Assembly: GCA_018830465.1 (NCBI GenBank)
Contig: JAHJSI010000027.1
Coordinates: 1 to 5,518, forward strand
Source: Patescibacteria group bacterium
Lineage (GTDB): Bacteria > Patescibacteriota > Patescibacteriia > UBA2169
Direction of reading: 5' to 3'
Length of the DNA: 5,518 nt
Part shown: one piece after another, positions 1 to 5,472 of the stretch
How positions within the stretch are numbered: position 1 is the first letter of the stretch
Layout of the letters: each line of letters opens with the position of its first letter
Translations under genes and position numbers: made by a program
The notes under the pieces: generated by a model
The model's database searches: none
What the model saw: the letters and a program-made list of their open reading frames with translations, nothing else
What the model was told of the DNA's origin: nothing

Positions 1-1
1 G

Positions 2-40
2 ATTTTCGATATTGCTGACAGTGTTTTGGCGCAATATTAA
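2..40 (+). CDS. possible C-terminal tail of an upstream gene (partial)
   Basis: Reading from base 2, an open frame gives the 12 residues IFDIADSVLAQY and stops at TAA (38-40). The hydrophobic/acidic helix-like pattern and the terminator 27 bases further on fit the end of a protein-coding gene that begins outside the window. I do not recognise the protein. The piece is too short for assignment, and another frame stays open longer (from base 3 into the pyk start), so this call rests mainly on the terminator that follows. Confidence 0.35.
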   Translation: MFDIADSVLAQY

Positions 41-66
41 TTTGAGTGATTATTATTTTGTGCAAG

Positions 67-94
67 ACGGCTCCTTTTGTTGGGGGCCGTTTTT
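67..94 (+). terminator. rho-independent terminator upstream of pyk
   Basis: ACGGCTCC (67-74) pairs with GGGGCCGT (83-90) in an 8-bp stem with one T-G wobble and an 8-base loop, followed by a T-run (90-94). It would end transcription of the gene entering from the left. The region where a -35 box for the pyk promoter would lie falls inside this hairpin, so terminator and promoter share bases. Confidence 0.75.
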
Positions 95-95
95 G

Positions 96-104
96 TGGTA
101 TAAT
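96..104 (+). promoter_or_regulatory. extended -10 promoter for pyk, probably leaderless
   Basis: TGGTATAAT is a perfect extended -10 box (TGn followed by TATAAT at 99-104). A second overlapping TATAAT lies at 104-109. With normal spacing, transcription would start at about 110-113, and the pyk ATG is at 113, so the mRNA would have almost no 5' leader. There is no Shine-Dalgarno sequence before this ATG, which agrees. No good -35 box is seen; TTGTTG at 77-82 is a weak match with 16-base spacing. Confidence 0.65.
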
Positions 105-112
105 ATAATCAT

Positions 113-1534
113 ATGAAACGTACAAAAATCATCTGCACAATCGGGCCAAGCACAGACACAGCCGGAAAAATAAAAAATCTTGTGAAAGCAGGCATGAATT
201 GCGCGCGCTTGAATTTTTCTCATGGAACACATGAACATCATAAAATGTTAACCCGCAATATCAGGCGCGTGTCAGAAAAGCAAGGCGAGCCGATTGCCAT
301 AATTCAGGATTTACAGGGTCCGCGCATCCGCTTGGGAGAATTGCCTAAGGACGGGATTGATATAAAGCGCGGGGAAACAGTTGTGCTGATGCATCAAAAA
401 GGAGATTCATTTCAGAATGACGGAAAAAGAACAGTTTTGCCGACACAAGTAAATCTCGCGAAATTAGTTAAAAAAGGCGAGTCAATCCTTATAAAAGACG
501 GACTTGTGCGCTTGCGGGTTATAAGCGCGGGCAAATCTGAAGTCACGGCAAAAGTAGAGCAAGGAGGAACGCTTACTTCAGACCGGGGCATTAATCTTCC
601 AGAATCTAAAATTACTGATGTTGTGATTACTGACAAAGATAAAAAAGATTTAAAATTTGGATTAAATCAGAAGGTGGACTGGATCGCGCTTTCATTTGTA
701 AGAGATGCTTCTGATGTTGATGATTTGCGTCGATTATTGCCAAAGAGCAAGTCATATCAGGCGAAAATTATCGCGAAAATTGAGAGAAAAGAAGCAGTTG
801 ATAATTTTGATAGAATACTCGAGGTAGCGGATGCTATTATGATTGCCAGAGGTGACTTAGGAATTGAACTTCCAGCGGAAGAAATTCCATTGCTGCAAAA
901 AAAGTTTATAGAAAAGTGCTTGATAGCTTCAAAGCCGGTAATTGTCGCGACCCAGATGTTGGAATCAATGACAATAAATTCGCGCCCGACCCGCGCTGAA
1001 GTTTCTGATGTCGCGAACGCGGTAATTGACCATACGGACGCGGTTATGCTTTCAGGCGAAACTTCAACTGGAAAGTATCCAATCGCGGCTTGCCAGATGA
1101 TGCGGGATATTATTGAAGAGACAGAGGCATCGCCTTATGATGATGAAGTGAAAACGCGCGGGTCAGTGAAGTCTGTTGTGTCGAATGTTATAGCTCATAC
1201 AACAGAAGCAATTGCTGATGAAGATCATATTCGCGCGATTGTCGTGATGTCGTCTTCTGGTAAAAGCGCTCGCTTGATTGCGTCAGAGAGGCCTGATGCG
1301 CCGATTATCGCTTTAACGCAGAATGACATATCCCGCAGGCAGATGTGCTTGAATTGGGGAGTATCTCCTTATTATATGAAGCGTTATTCAAAGCTTGATG
1401 ATCTAATAAAAGCTACAGTAAAGCTTGTTAAGCGCGAATTAAAGATCAAAAAAGGCGAGAAAATATTGATCGCTTCAGGCCATCCGACTGGCCCGCATGG
1501 CTCGCTTAATCTTTTGAAAATACATACAGTATGA
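113..1534 (+). CDS. pyk: pyruvate kinase
   Basis: Cytoplasmic enzyme converting PEP + ADP to pyruvate + ATP, the last step of glycolysis. The 473-residue length is normal for bacterial Pyk. The N-terminal KIICTIGPS strand and NFSHG (34-38) open the (beta/alpha)8 barrel. The B domain spans roughly 70-165. The signature IIAKIERKEAV (219-229) supplies catalytic Lys222 and metal ligand Glu224, and ARGDLGIELPAE gives metal ligand Asp248. VATQMLESM with Thr280 and the SGETSTGKYP stretch complete the active site. The C-terminal domain (about 345-473) has SSSGKSAR, at the usual effector-binding loop. The residues after strand 3 read DLQGPRIRLG: Leu67, Gln68, Arg71 and Leu74 occupy positions typical of K+-independent enzymes. 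The start follows an extended -10 box directly, without a Shine-Dalgarno. It likely heads a unit with the ORF6N gene and ppsA. Identification is secure; potassium independence is inference. Confidence 0.97.
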   Translation: MKRTKIICTIGPSTDTAGKIKNLVKAGMNCARLNFSHGTHEHHKMLTRNIRRVSEKQGEPIAIIQDLQGPRIRLGELPKDGIDIKRGETVVLMHQKGDSFQNDGKRTVLPTQVNLAKLVKKGESILIKDGLVRLRVISAGKSEVTAKVEQGGTLTSDRGINLPESKITDVVITDKDKKDLKFGLNQKVDWIALSFVRDASDVDDLRRLLPKSKSYQAKIIAKIERKEAVDNFDRILEVADAIMIARGDLGIELPAEEIPLLQKKFIEKCLIASKPVIVATQMLESMTINSRPTRAEVSDVANAVIDHTDAVMLSGETSTGKYPIAACQMMRDIIEETEASPYDDEVKTRGSVKSVVSNVIAHTTEAIADEDHIRAIVVMSSSGKSARLIASERPDAPIIALTQNDISRRQMCLNWGVSPYYMKRYSKLDDLIKATVKLVKRELKIKKGEKILIASGHPTGPHGSLNLLKIHTV

Positions 1535-1539
1535 GAAAA

Positions 1540-1560
1540 GCTGTAAGCTGTAAGTTGTAA
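1540..1560 (+). repeat. 7-base tandem repeat, three units
   Basis: GCTGTAA, GCTGTAA and GTTGTAA follow head to tail, starting six bases after the pyk stop. Each copy carries a TAA. The array lies in the short gap that also holds the four-helix-bundle gene remnant, consistent with a recombination or slippage scar. No function is evident. Confidence 0.7.
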
Positions 1561-1575
1561 AAAAAAGGGGTATTT

Positions 1576-1632
1576 ATGGAAAATTTTAGGAAACTTATAG
1601 TATGGCAAAAACAAAAACAGAACTTGCAATAA
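1576..1632 (+). pseudogene. N-terminal remnant of a four-helix-bundle (S23/IVP-type) protein gene
   Basis: An 18-codon frame starts at ATG 1576, five bases after GGGG (1567-1570, in an A-rich AAAGGGG context usable as a ribosome binding site), and stops at TAA 1630-1632. Its product begins MENFRKLIVWQK. That is very close to the usual opening of four-helix-bundle proteins of the 23S rRNA intervening-sequence family, which commonly start with an FRxLxVWQK motif. The family is normally about 110-130 residues; here homology would end after about 12 residues and the frame runs into the overlapping ORF6N gene, which is in another frame. I infer that the ORF6N gene, or a deletion junction, replaced the rest. 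Alternatives are a translated leader peptide coupled to the ORF6N gene, or chance resemblance. Confidence 0.5.
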
Positions 1633-2141
1633 TACCAAGTGAAATAATTGCAAATAAAATTTATATATTTCGTGGTCATCGTGTTATGATTGATAGTGAT
1701 TTGGCGCAGTTATATGATGTTGAAATAAAGAATTTAACACGCCAGGTACGCAGAAATATTGATCGATTTCCGGAAGATTTTATGTTTCAATTGACATCTG
1801 GGGAGTTTGATAGTTTAAGGTGCCATTTTGTCACCTTAAAGAAAAACAGAGGACAGCATAGGAAATATCTTCCATATGTTTTTACAGAACAAGGTGTTGC
1901 AATGCTGTCTAGTGTTTTAAGGAGTAAGCGCGCAGTTCAGGTGAATATTCAAATAATGCGGACATTCACGAAGATTCGGGAATTATTGGCAACCAATGAA
2001 GTTTTGCGCAAAAAGATTGAAGCAATGGAGAGTAAATATGATCAAAAGTTTAAAGTGGTGTTCGATGTAATTAAAAAATTAATCAGCGAAGATAAAAAGC
2101 CAAAAACACAAATTGGGTTTGAAATAAGAAAAAAGAAATAA
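1602..2141 (+). CDS. ORF6N-domain DNA-binding-type protein
   Basis: The 179-residue soluble protein carries an N-terminal ORF6N domain (roughly residues 10-105), recognised by IFRGHRVMIDSDLAQLYDV, RRNIDRFPEDFMFQL and YVFTEQGVAMLSSVL. ORF6N and the related KilA-N domains occur in phage antirepressor-like proteins and in many chromosomal copies of unknown role, and are thought to bind DNA. A charged, probably coiled-coil helix follows (about 130-165). The tail PKTQIGFEI resembles the usual IGF-containing end of such proteins, so the gene looks complete. The start at 1602 has AGGA (1588-1591) ten bases upstream. The coding sequence is visibly richer in A and T than pyk and ppsA and lacks their abundant CGC/GCG codons, which suggests horizontal arrival. 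It lies 67 bases after pyk and 21 before ppsA, probably co-transcribed. A regulatory role for its neighbours cannot be shown from sequence. Confidence 0.88.
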   Translation: MAKTKTELAIIPSEIIANKIYIFRGHRVMIDSDLAQLYDVEIKNLTRQVRRNIDRFPEDFMFQLTSGEFDSLRCHFVTLKKNRGQHRKYLPYVFTEQGVAMLSSVLRSKRAVQVNIQIMRTFTKIRELLATNEVLRKKIEAMESKYDQKFKVVFDVIKKLISEDKKPKTQIGFEIRKKK

Positions 2142-2162
2142 AACAAAAAACAAAAAACAAAA
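2142..2162 (+). repeat. AACAAAA tandem repeat abutting the ppsA start
   Basis: Three exact copies of AACAAAA fill the whole 21-base gap between the ORF6N stop codon and the ppsA ATG. The gap contains no Shine-Dalgarno. The unstructured A-rich leader may help ribosome loading, or ppsA may depend on ribosomes finishing the ORF6N gene. Both are inference. Confidence 0.7.
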
Positions 2163-4556
2163 ATGAAATACATAAAATTTTTCAATGAATTATCCATCTC
2201 CGATGTGCCTCTAGTTGGAGGAAAGAACGCGTCATTAGGAGAGATGGTGCGAAAACTTGGGAAGAAAATCAATATTCCTGATGGATTTGCCGTCACAGCC
2301 GGCGGATACAAGTATTTTCTTGAAAAGACAGGCATTGAAGACAAAATTGACAGACAGCTTTTAGGGCTTGATACGCGCAACATGAAAGAATTAGCCCAAA
2401 GAGGCAGCGCTATACGCGGAACTATAATGTCCGCTGGTTTGCCTTTTGATTTGAAGTCCGAGATTGTTGCGGCCTATAAAAAGCTGTCAAAAAAGTATCG
2501 CGCGTCTGTGCTGGACGTTGCAGTCCGTTCGTCCGCGACTGCGGAGGATTTGCCAGACGCGTCATTCGCTGGGCAGCAGGAATCATTTTTAAATATTACA
2601 GGCGAGAAAGATTTGCTTAGCGCAGTTAAAAAGTGCATGGCATCTTTATACACTAATCGCGCGATCTCATACAGAGTGGACAAAGGGTTTTCCGCCCAAG
2701 GCGGATCCGCCTCTGGCGGAAAGCATCATGATATTGCTTTGTCAGTATGCGTGCAGAAAATGGTTCGTTCTGATTTAGCCAGCGCTGGAGTAATGTTTAC
2801 GATTGACACTGAATCCGGATTTAAGGACGTAATTTTAATAAACGGATCATGGGGGCTTGGGGAGCTTGTGGTTAAAGGCAAGATAAGCCCTGATGAATAT
2901 TATGTTTATAAGCCGTTAATGAAAAAATATAAGCCGATTGTGGGCAGAACCCTTGGAACAAAAAAATTCCAAATGAAATACGCCAGAGGAAAAGGCAATA
3001 CAACAAAAATAGTATCAGTTCCGCAGAAAGACCAGGCAAGGCATGTTTTAGATGATAAAGAAATAATGCAATTAGCAAAATGGGGAATGATAATTGAAGA
3101 GCATTATAAGCGGCCAATGGATATTGAATGGGCGCAGGATGGAAGGGATGGCAAGTTGTATATCGTGCAAGCGAGGCCTGAAACAGTGCAAGCAATTAAA
3201 GACTTGCATGTTCTGGAAGAGCATCATATTAAGCAAAAAGGCGAAGTCTTAATAAAAGGCCAGGCAGTGGGCTCTAAAATCGGCATAGGAAAAATCCGCG
3301 TCATAAAATCTGTGGCTGGGCTGCATGAATTCAAAAAAGGCGAAATTCTCGTGACGGAAATGACTGATCCTGATTGGGAGCCGATAATGAAAATCGCGTC
3401 AGGCATTGTCACAAACGCTGGAGGAAGAACATGCCATGCCGCGATTGTGTCGCGCGAGCTTGGAATTCCGGCTATTGTTGGAACTAAAACAGGAACTAAA
3501 GAAGTAAAAACCGGAACATTAGCGACTGTTTCGTGCGCAGAAGGAGAAATCGGATATGTGTATCGAGGTAAGGCGTCATTTACAGTGCAAAAACATGATC
3601 TGCGCAAACTGCCTAAGACAAGAACAAATATAATGATGAATTTAGCTTCTCCGGAAAAAGCTTTTAATCATTCATTCATCCCGAATAAAGGAGTTGGCTT
3701 GGCGCGCGAAGAATTTATAATAAATACATTTATCCAGATTCATCCGCTTGCCTTGATAAATTACAAAGATATAAAAGATAAAGAAGTGCGTGAAAAAATC
3801 AATGATCTTACAGTTGATTACAAGGACAAAGCCCAGTTTTTTATAGACAAGTTAGCAGAAGGCGTTGGCAGAATCGGAGCCGCGTTTTATCCAAAAGACG
3901 TTATAGTACGCCTTTCAGATTTCAAAACAAATGAATACGCTAATTTGATCGGGGGAAAAGAATATGAGCCAAAGGAAGACAATCCAATGCTGGGATGGCG
4001 GGGCGCGTCTCGGTATTATGATGAAAAATATCTGCAGGCGTTTGCTCTTGAATGCAAAGCCATGAAAAAAGTGCGCGAAGAAATGGGTTTGGTAAATGTA
4101 AAAATCATGATTCCTTTCTGCAGAACCGTTGAAGAAGGGAAACAGGTCTTGTCAGTTATGGCAAAGCATGGATTGCGCCGTGGCGTTAATGGATTAGAAG
4201 TATATGTAATGGCGGAAATTCCATCTAATATCATCTTAGCTGAAGAATTCGCGAAAATTTTTGACGGGTTCTCAATCGGCTCAAATGATTTAACACAGCT
4301 TGTGCTTGGAGTGGACCGCGACAGCGAGCTTGTAGCCCATATTTATGATGAAAATAACGAGGCAGTGAAGCGCCAGATTTCGCACTTAATCCAAGTCGCG
4401 CACAAGCATAAGCGCAAAGTAGGAATCTGCGGACAAGCGCCAAGCGATTATCCAGAATTCGCTGCCTGGCTCGCGACACAAAAAATTGATTCAATGTCTT
4501 TAACCCCTGATTCTATTGTTAAAGTAATCAAAAGAGTGGCAAAAGCGGAAAAATAG
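2163..4556 (+). CDS. ppsA: phosphoenolpyruvate synthase (pyruvate, water dikinase)
   Basis: Makes PEP, AMP and phosphate from pyruvate, ATP and water through a phosphohistidine intermediate, usually for gluconeogenesis. Its 797 residues match the family (about 790). The N-terminal ATP-grasp-like nucleotide-binding domain (about 15-341) shows GGKNASLGEM (19-28), AVRSSATAED (120-129) with Arg122, and VQARPET (335-341). The swivelling phosphohistidine domain has GGRTCHAAIVSRELGIPA with catalytic His425. The C-terminal PEP/pyruvate barrel holds GSNDLTQLVLGVDRDS (706-721) and the acid-base Cys756 in GICGQAPSD. All catalytic residues are present. One oddity is a ten-residue insertion SAQGGSASGG (177-186), encoded by tandem palindromes, between RVDKGF and KHHDIALS where relatives are continuous. 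There is no Shine-Dalgarno; the ATG follows an A-rich triplicate repeat. It lies downstream of pyk, which runs the opposite reaction. A terminator follows at 4618-4649. Confidence 0.97.
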   Translation: MKYIKFFNELSISDVPLVGGKNASLGEMVRKLGKKINIPDGFAVTAGGYKYFLEKTGIEDKIDRQLLGLDTRNMKELAQRGSAIRGTIMSAGLPFDLKSEIVAAYKKLSKKYRASVLDVAVRSSATAEDLPDASFAGQQESFLNITGEKDLLSAVKKCMASLYTNRAISYRVDKGFSAQGGSASGGKHHDIALSVCVQKMVRSDLASAGVMFTIDTESGFKDVILINGSWGLGELVVKGKISPDEYYVYKPLMKKYKPIVGRTLGTKKFQMKYARGKGNTTKIVSVPQKDQARHVLDDKEIMQLAKWGMIIEEHYKRPMDIEWAQDGRDGKLYIVQARPETVQAIKDLHVLEEHHIKQKGEVLIKGQAVGSKIGIGKIRVIKSVAGLHEFKKGEILVTEMTDPDWEPIMKIASGIVTNAGGRTCHAAIVSRELGIPAIVGTKTGTKEVKTGTLATVSCAEGEIGYVYRGKASFTVQKHDLRKLPKTRTNIMMNLASPEKAFNHSFIPNKGVGLAREEFIINTFIQIHPLALINYKDIKDKEVREKINDLTVDYKDKAQFFIDKLAEGVGRIGAAFYPKDVIVRLSDFKTNEYANLIGGKEYEPKEDNPMLGWRGASRYYDEKYLQAFALECKAMKKVREEMGLVNVKIMIPFCRTVEEGKQVLSVMAKHGLRRGVNGLEVYVMAEIPSNIILAEEFAKIFDGFSIGSNDLTQLVLGVDRDSELVAHIYDENNEAVKRQISHLIQVAHKHKRKVGICGQAPSDYPEFAAWLATQKIDSMSLTPDSIVKVIKRVAKAEK
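2691..2720 (+). repeat. paired 15-base palindromes inserted in frame in ppsA
   Basis: Two adjoining units, TCCGCC-CAA-GGCGGA (2691-2705) and TCCGCC-TCT-GGCGGA (2706-2720), each form a perfect 6-bp hairpin with a variable 3-base centre. The junction GGCGGATCCGCC is itself a 12-base palindrome. Together they are exactly ten codons, encoding SAQGG then SASGG, and removing them restores the expected PpsA alignment. This suggests a small mobile or slippage-derived palindromic element tolerated in a surface loop. Confidence 0.85.
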
Positions 4557-4561
4557 GAGGT
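4555..4561 (+). promoter_or_regulatory. orphan perfect Shine-Dalgarno at the ppsA stop
   Basis: AGGAGGT overlaps the ppsA stop codon (TAG, 4554-4556). No credible coding start lies 4-12 bases downstream; ten bases later the first palindromic repeat begins. It may be the leftover ribosome binding site of a gene once translationally coupled to ppsA, or chance. Confidence 0.4.
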
Positions 4562-4571
4562 ACGCGATTAG

Positions 4572-4603
4572 GCGGCAGGGTCGCTCCCAGCGGCCTTGTC
4601 GCT
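4572..4603 (+). repeat. REP-like 32-base palindrome, copy 1 (+)
   Basis: Two 14-base units of form GCGGCnnnGTCGCT (nnn = AGG, then CTT) are separated by CCCA. As a single strand the element folds into a 14-bp stem with a CCC loop and G-U wobbles at pairs 4, 7 and 10; on the other strand these become A-C mismatches, so the + strand is the better folding one. It is base-for-base identical to copy 3 at 4825. It lies in the 3' untranslated region of ppsA, just before the terminator, where it could also shield the mRNA end. Confidence 0.93.
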
Positions 4604-4617
4604 ATTGGCATGCGGCT

Positions 4618-4649
4618 AAAGGTCAAAACCGATTGGTCTTTATTTTTTT
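4618..4649 (+). terminator. rho-independent terminator after ppsA
   Basis: AAAGGTCAA (4618-4626) pairs with TTGGTCTTT (4633-4641) across a 6-base loop, with two G-T wobbles in a 9-bp stem. A run of seven Ts follows (4643-4649). It would end the pyk-ORF6N-ppsA transcript before tRNA-Ser. The low GC content and tandem wobbles make it weaker than the terminator at 67-94. Confidence 0.5.
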
Positions 4650-4658
4650 CCAAAAATT

Positions 4659-4667
4659 TGGTAAGGT
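4659..4667 (+). promoter_or_regulatory. possible extended -10 promoter of tRNA-Ser
   Basis: TGGTAAGGT has the TGn extension and the TAnnnT core of a -10 box, and it lies ten bases before the first tRNA nucleotide, so transcription would begin at or just before the mature 5' end. No clear -35 box is present. The arrangement resembles the pyk promoter but the core match is poor. Confidence 0.35.
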
Positions 4668-4677
4668 ATGTAAACCT

Positions 4678-4767
4678 GGAAGGGTGCCGGAGCGGTCGAA
4701 CGGGCTTGCTTGGAAAGCAAGTGAGGCAGTAATGTTTCCATGGGTTCGAATCCCATCCCTTCCGCCA
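4678..4767 (+). tRNA. tRNA-Ser (anticodon GGA)
   Basis: A 90-base class II tRNA reading UCC and UCU. The acceptor stem GGAAGGG (4678-4684) pairs fully with CCCTTCC (4757-4763); the discriminator G4764 and an encoded CCA (4765-4767) follow. The D stem is CCG/CGG with GG in its loop. The anticodon stem CTTGC/GCAAG (4705-4709, 4717-4721) encloses loop TTGGAAA with anticodon GGA at 4712-4714. The long variable arm (4722-4739) is typical of serine tRNAs. The T arm ATGGG-TTCGAAT-CCCAT spans 4740-4756. The gene sits between two oppositely oriented palindromic repeats. Confidence 0.97.
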
Positions 4768-4780
4768 TAAATTAAAAACA

Positions 4781-4812
4781 AGCGACCCTGCCGCTGGGAG
4801 CGACAAGGCCGC
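4781..4812 (-). repeat. REP-like 32-base palindrome, copy 2 (-), units swapped
   Basis: Read on the - strand, it is GCGGC-CTT-GTCGCT, CCCA, GCGGC-AGG-GTCGCT: the same two units as copies 1 and 3 but in exchanged order. The - strand folds into the full 14-bp stem with the CCC loop, with wobbles again at pairs 4, 7 and 10. It lies 13 bases after tRNA-Ser and forms an inverted pair with copy 3 across 12 bases, an arrangement like the paired REPs (BIMEs) of enterobacteria. Confidence 0.9.
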
Positions 4813-4824
4813 GTTCAAAAAAAA

Positions 4825-4856
4825 GCGGCAGGGTCGCTCCCAGCGGCCTTGTCGCT
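4825..4856 (+). repeat. REP-like 32-base palindrome, copy 3 (+)
   Basis: Identical over all 32 bases to copy 1, 253 bases away. It ends 15 bases before the transposase ATG, and its last T may serve as the T of the extended -10 box of that gene. It forms the left flank of the transposase cassette. Confidence 0.93.
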
Positions 4857-4864
4857 GTTACGAT
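4856..4864 (+). promoter_or_regulatory. possible extended -10 promoter of the transposase gene
   Basis: TGTTACGAT matches TGn plus TAnnnT and ends seven bases before the ATG at 4872, almost the same geometry as the pyk promoter. This would give a leaderless transcript and explain the absence of a Shine-Dalgarno. GATAAT at 4862-4867 is an alternative core. Confidence 0.3.
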
Positions 4865-4871
4865 AATACAT

Positions 4872-5447
4872 ATGGGAAAGAGAATAATATTTGAGAATGG
4901 ACATTATTATCATATTTATAATCGAGGAGTTGGTAAGGACATTCTTTTTAAGAAACCCAGTGAGTATTTATTTTTTTTAAAAAAAATAAAGAAATATCTT
5001 CATGAAAGCGATGTTAGTCTGATATGTTATTGTTTAATGCCTAATCATTATCATTTTATATTGCAGCAGATAAAAGAGTTTGGAATTTCTGATTTTATAA
5101 TGCGTCTTAGTACGTCATATACGCAATCTATTAACAAAAAATATGAACGTTCTGGCGTGTTATTTCAGGGATCATTTAAAGCAAAACATATTGATCGAGA
5201 AGAGTATCTTATATATTTATGCCAATATATACATTTGAACCCTATAAAGGCAAATATTGTTTTGCATCCAGATTATTGGCCATATATGAATTGGCTGGAA
5301 TTTATTAATAAAAGGAATGGCAGTTTGTTTTCTTTGGATTTTAAACAGTATATTTTGCAAAATCATATTAATTATCAGCGTTTGGTGTTGGATTTTTTAA
5401 AAAATGGGCAGGTTGATGATAGGATTACTTCATATATGCTTGATTAA
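4872..5447 (+). CDS. REP-associated tyrosine transposase (Y1 HUH nuclease, RAYT)
   Basis: A 191-residue single-strand DNA nuclease of the IS200/IS605 TnpA superfamily. RAYTs are thought to nick and move REP hairpins. The opening HYYHIYNRGV and the HUH metal-binding motif in CLMPNHYHFIL (His59, Tyr60, His61) are clear. The likely catalytic tyrosine is Tyr83 in SYTQSINKKYERSG. The family-typical LFQGSFKAKHID (97-108) and YIHLNPIKANIV (119-130) follow, so the domain is complete and nothing suggests inactivation. The rest (about 131-191) is a poorly conserved helical tail. The ATG at 4872 precedes the conserved N terminus and has no Shine-Dalgarno; a possible -10 box sits seven bases upstream. 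The coding sequence is visibly AT-richer than pyk and ppsA, consistent with transfer. Flanking inverted palindromes are its probable substrates. The exact RAYT subgroup cannot be told by eye. Confidence 0.93.
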   Translation: MGKRIIFENGHYYHIYNRGVGKDILFKKPSEYLFFLKKIKKYLHESDVSLICYCLMPNHYHFILQQIKEFGISDFIMRLSTSYTQSINKKYERSGVLFQGSFKAKHIDREEYLIYLCQYIHLNPIKANIVLHPDYWPYMNWLEFINKRNGSLFSLDFKQYILQNHINYQRLVLDFLKNGQVDDRITSYMLD

Positions 5448-5472
5448 TTTTTTATAATCGATTAATTTTATA

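Noticed and set aside
1532..1534. Possible recoding of TGA (as in Gracilibacteria or SR1)
   Set aside because: Pyk is full length at this TGA, and reading through would add only three codons after it before TAA; no gene in the window has an internal TGA.
1531..1560. Nine-codon frame (MRKAVSCKL) whose ATG overlaps the pyk TGA
   Set aside because: It is made almost entirely of the 7-base repeat, and has no ribosome binding site or recognisable content.
3224..3607. 127-codon - strand frame inside ppsA (and the other antisense frames within pyk and ppsA)
   Set aside because: These mirror strongly conserved coding sequence of PpsA and Pyk on the + strand and show no protein-family motifs of their own.
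4528..4818. 96-codon open frame on the - strand between ppsA and the transposase gene
   Set aside because: It is antisense to tRNA-Ser and to two palindromic repeats and overlaps the ppsA end; such antisense-tRNA frames are a known source of false proteins.
4572..4856. CRISPR-like array from three 32-base repeats
   Set aside because: Orientation alternates, the spacers are a tRNA and a 12-base gap, and the repeats lie beside a RAYT gene rather than cas genes; the REP interpretation explains them.
5448..5472. Promoter or terminator after the transposase (TATAAT at 5453-5458, palindrome TAATCGATTA)
   Set aside because: The stretch is almost pure A/T, so both matches are likely by chance, and no downstream gene is visible.
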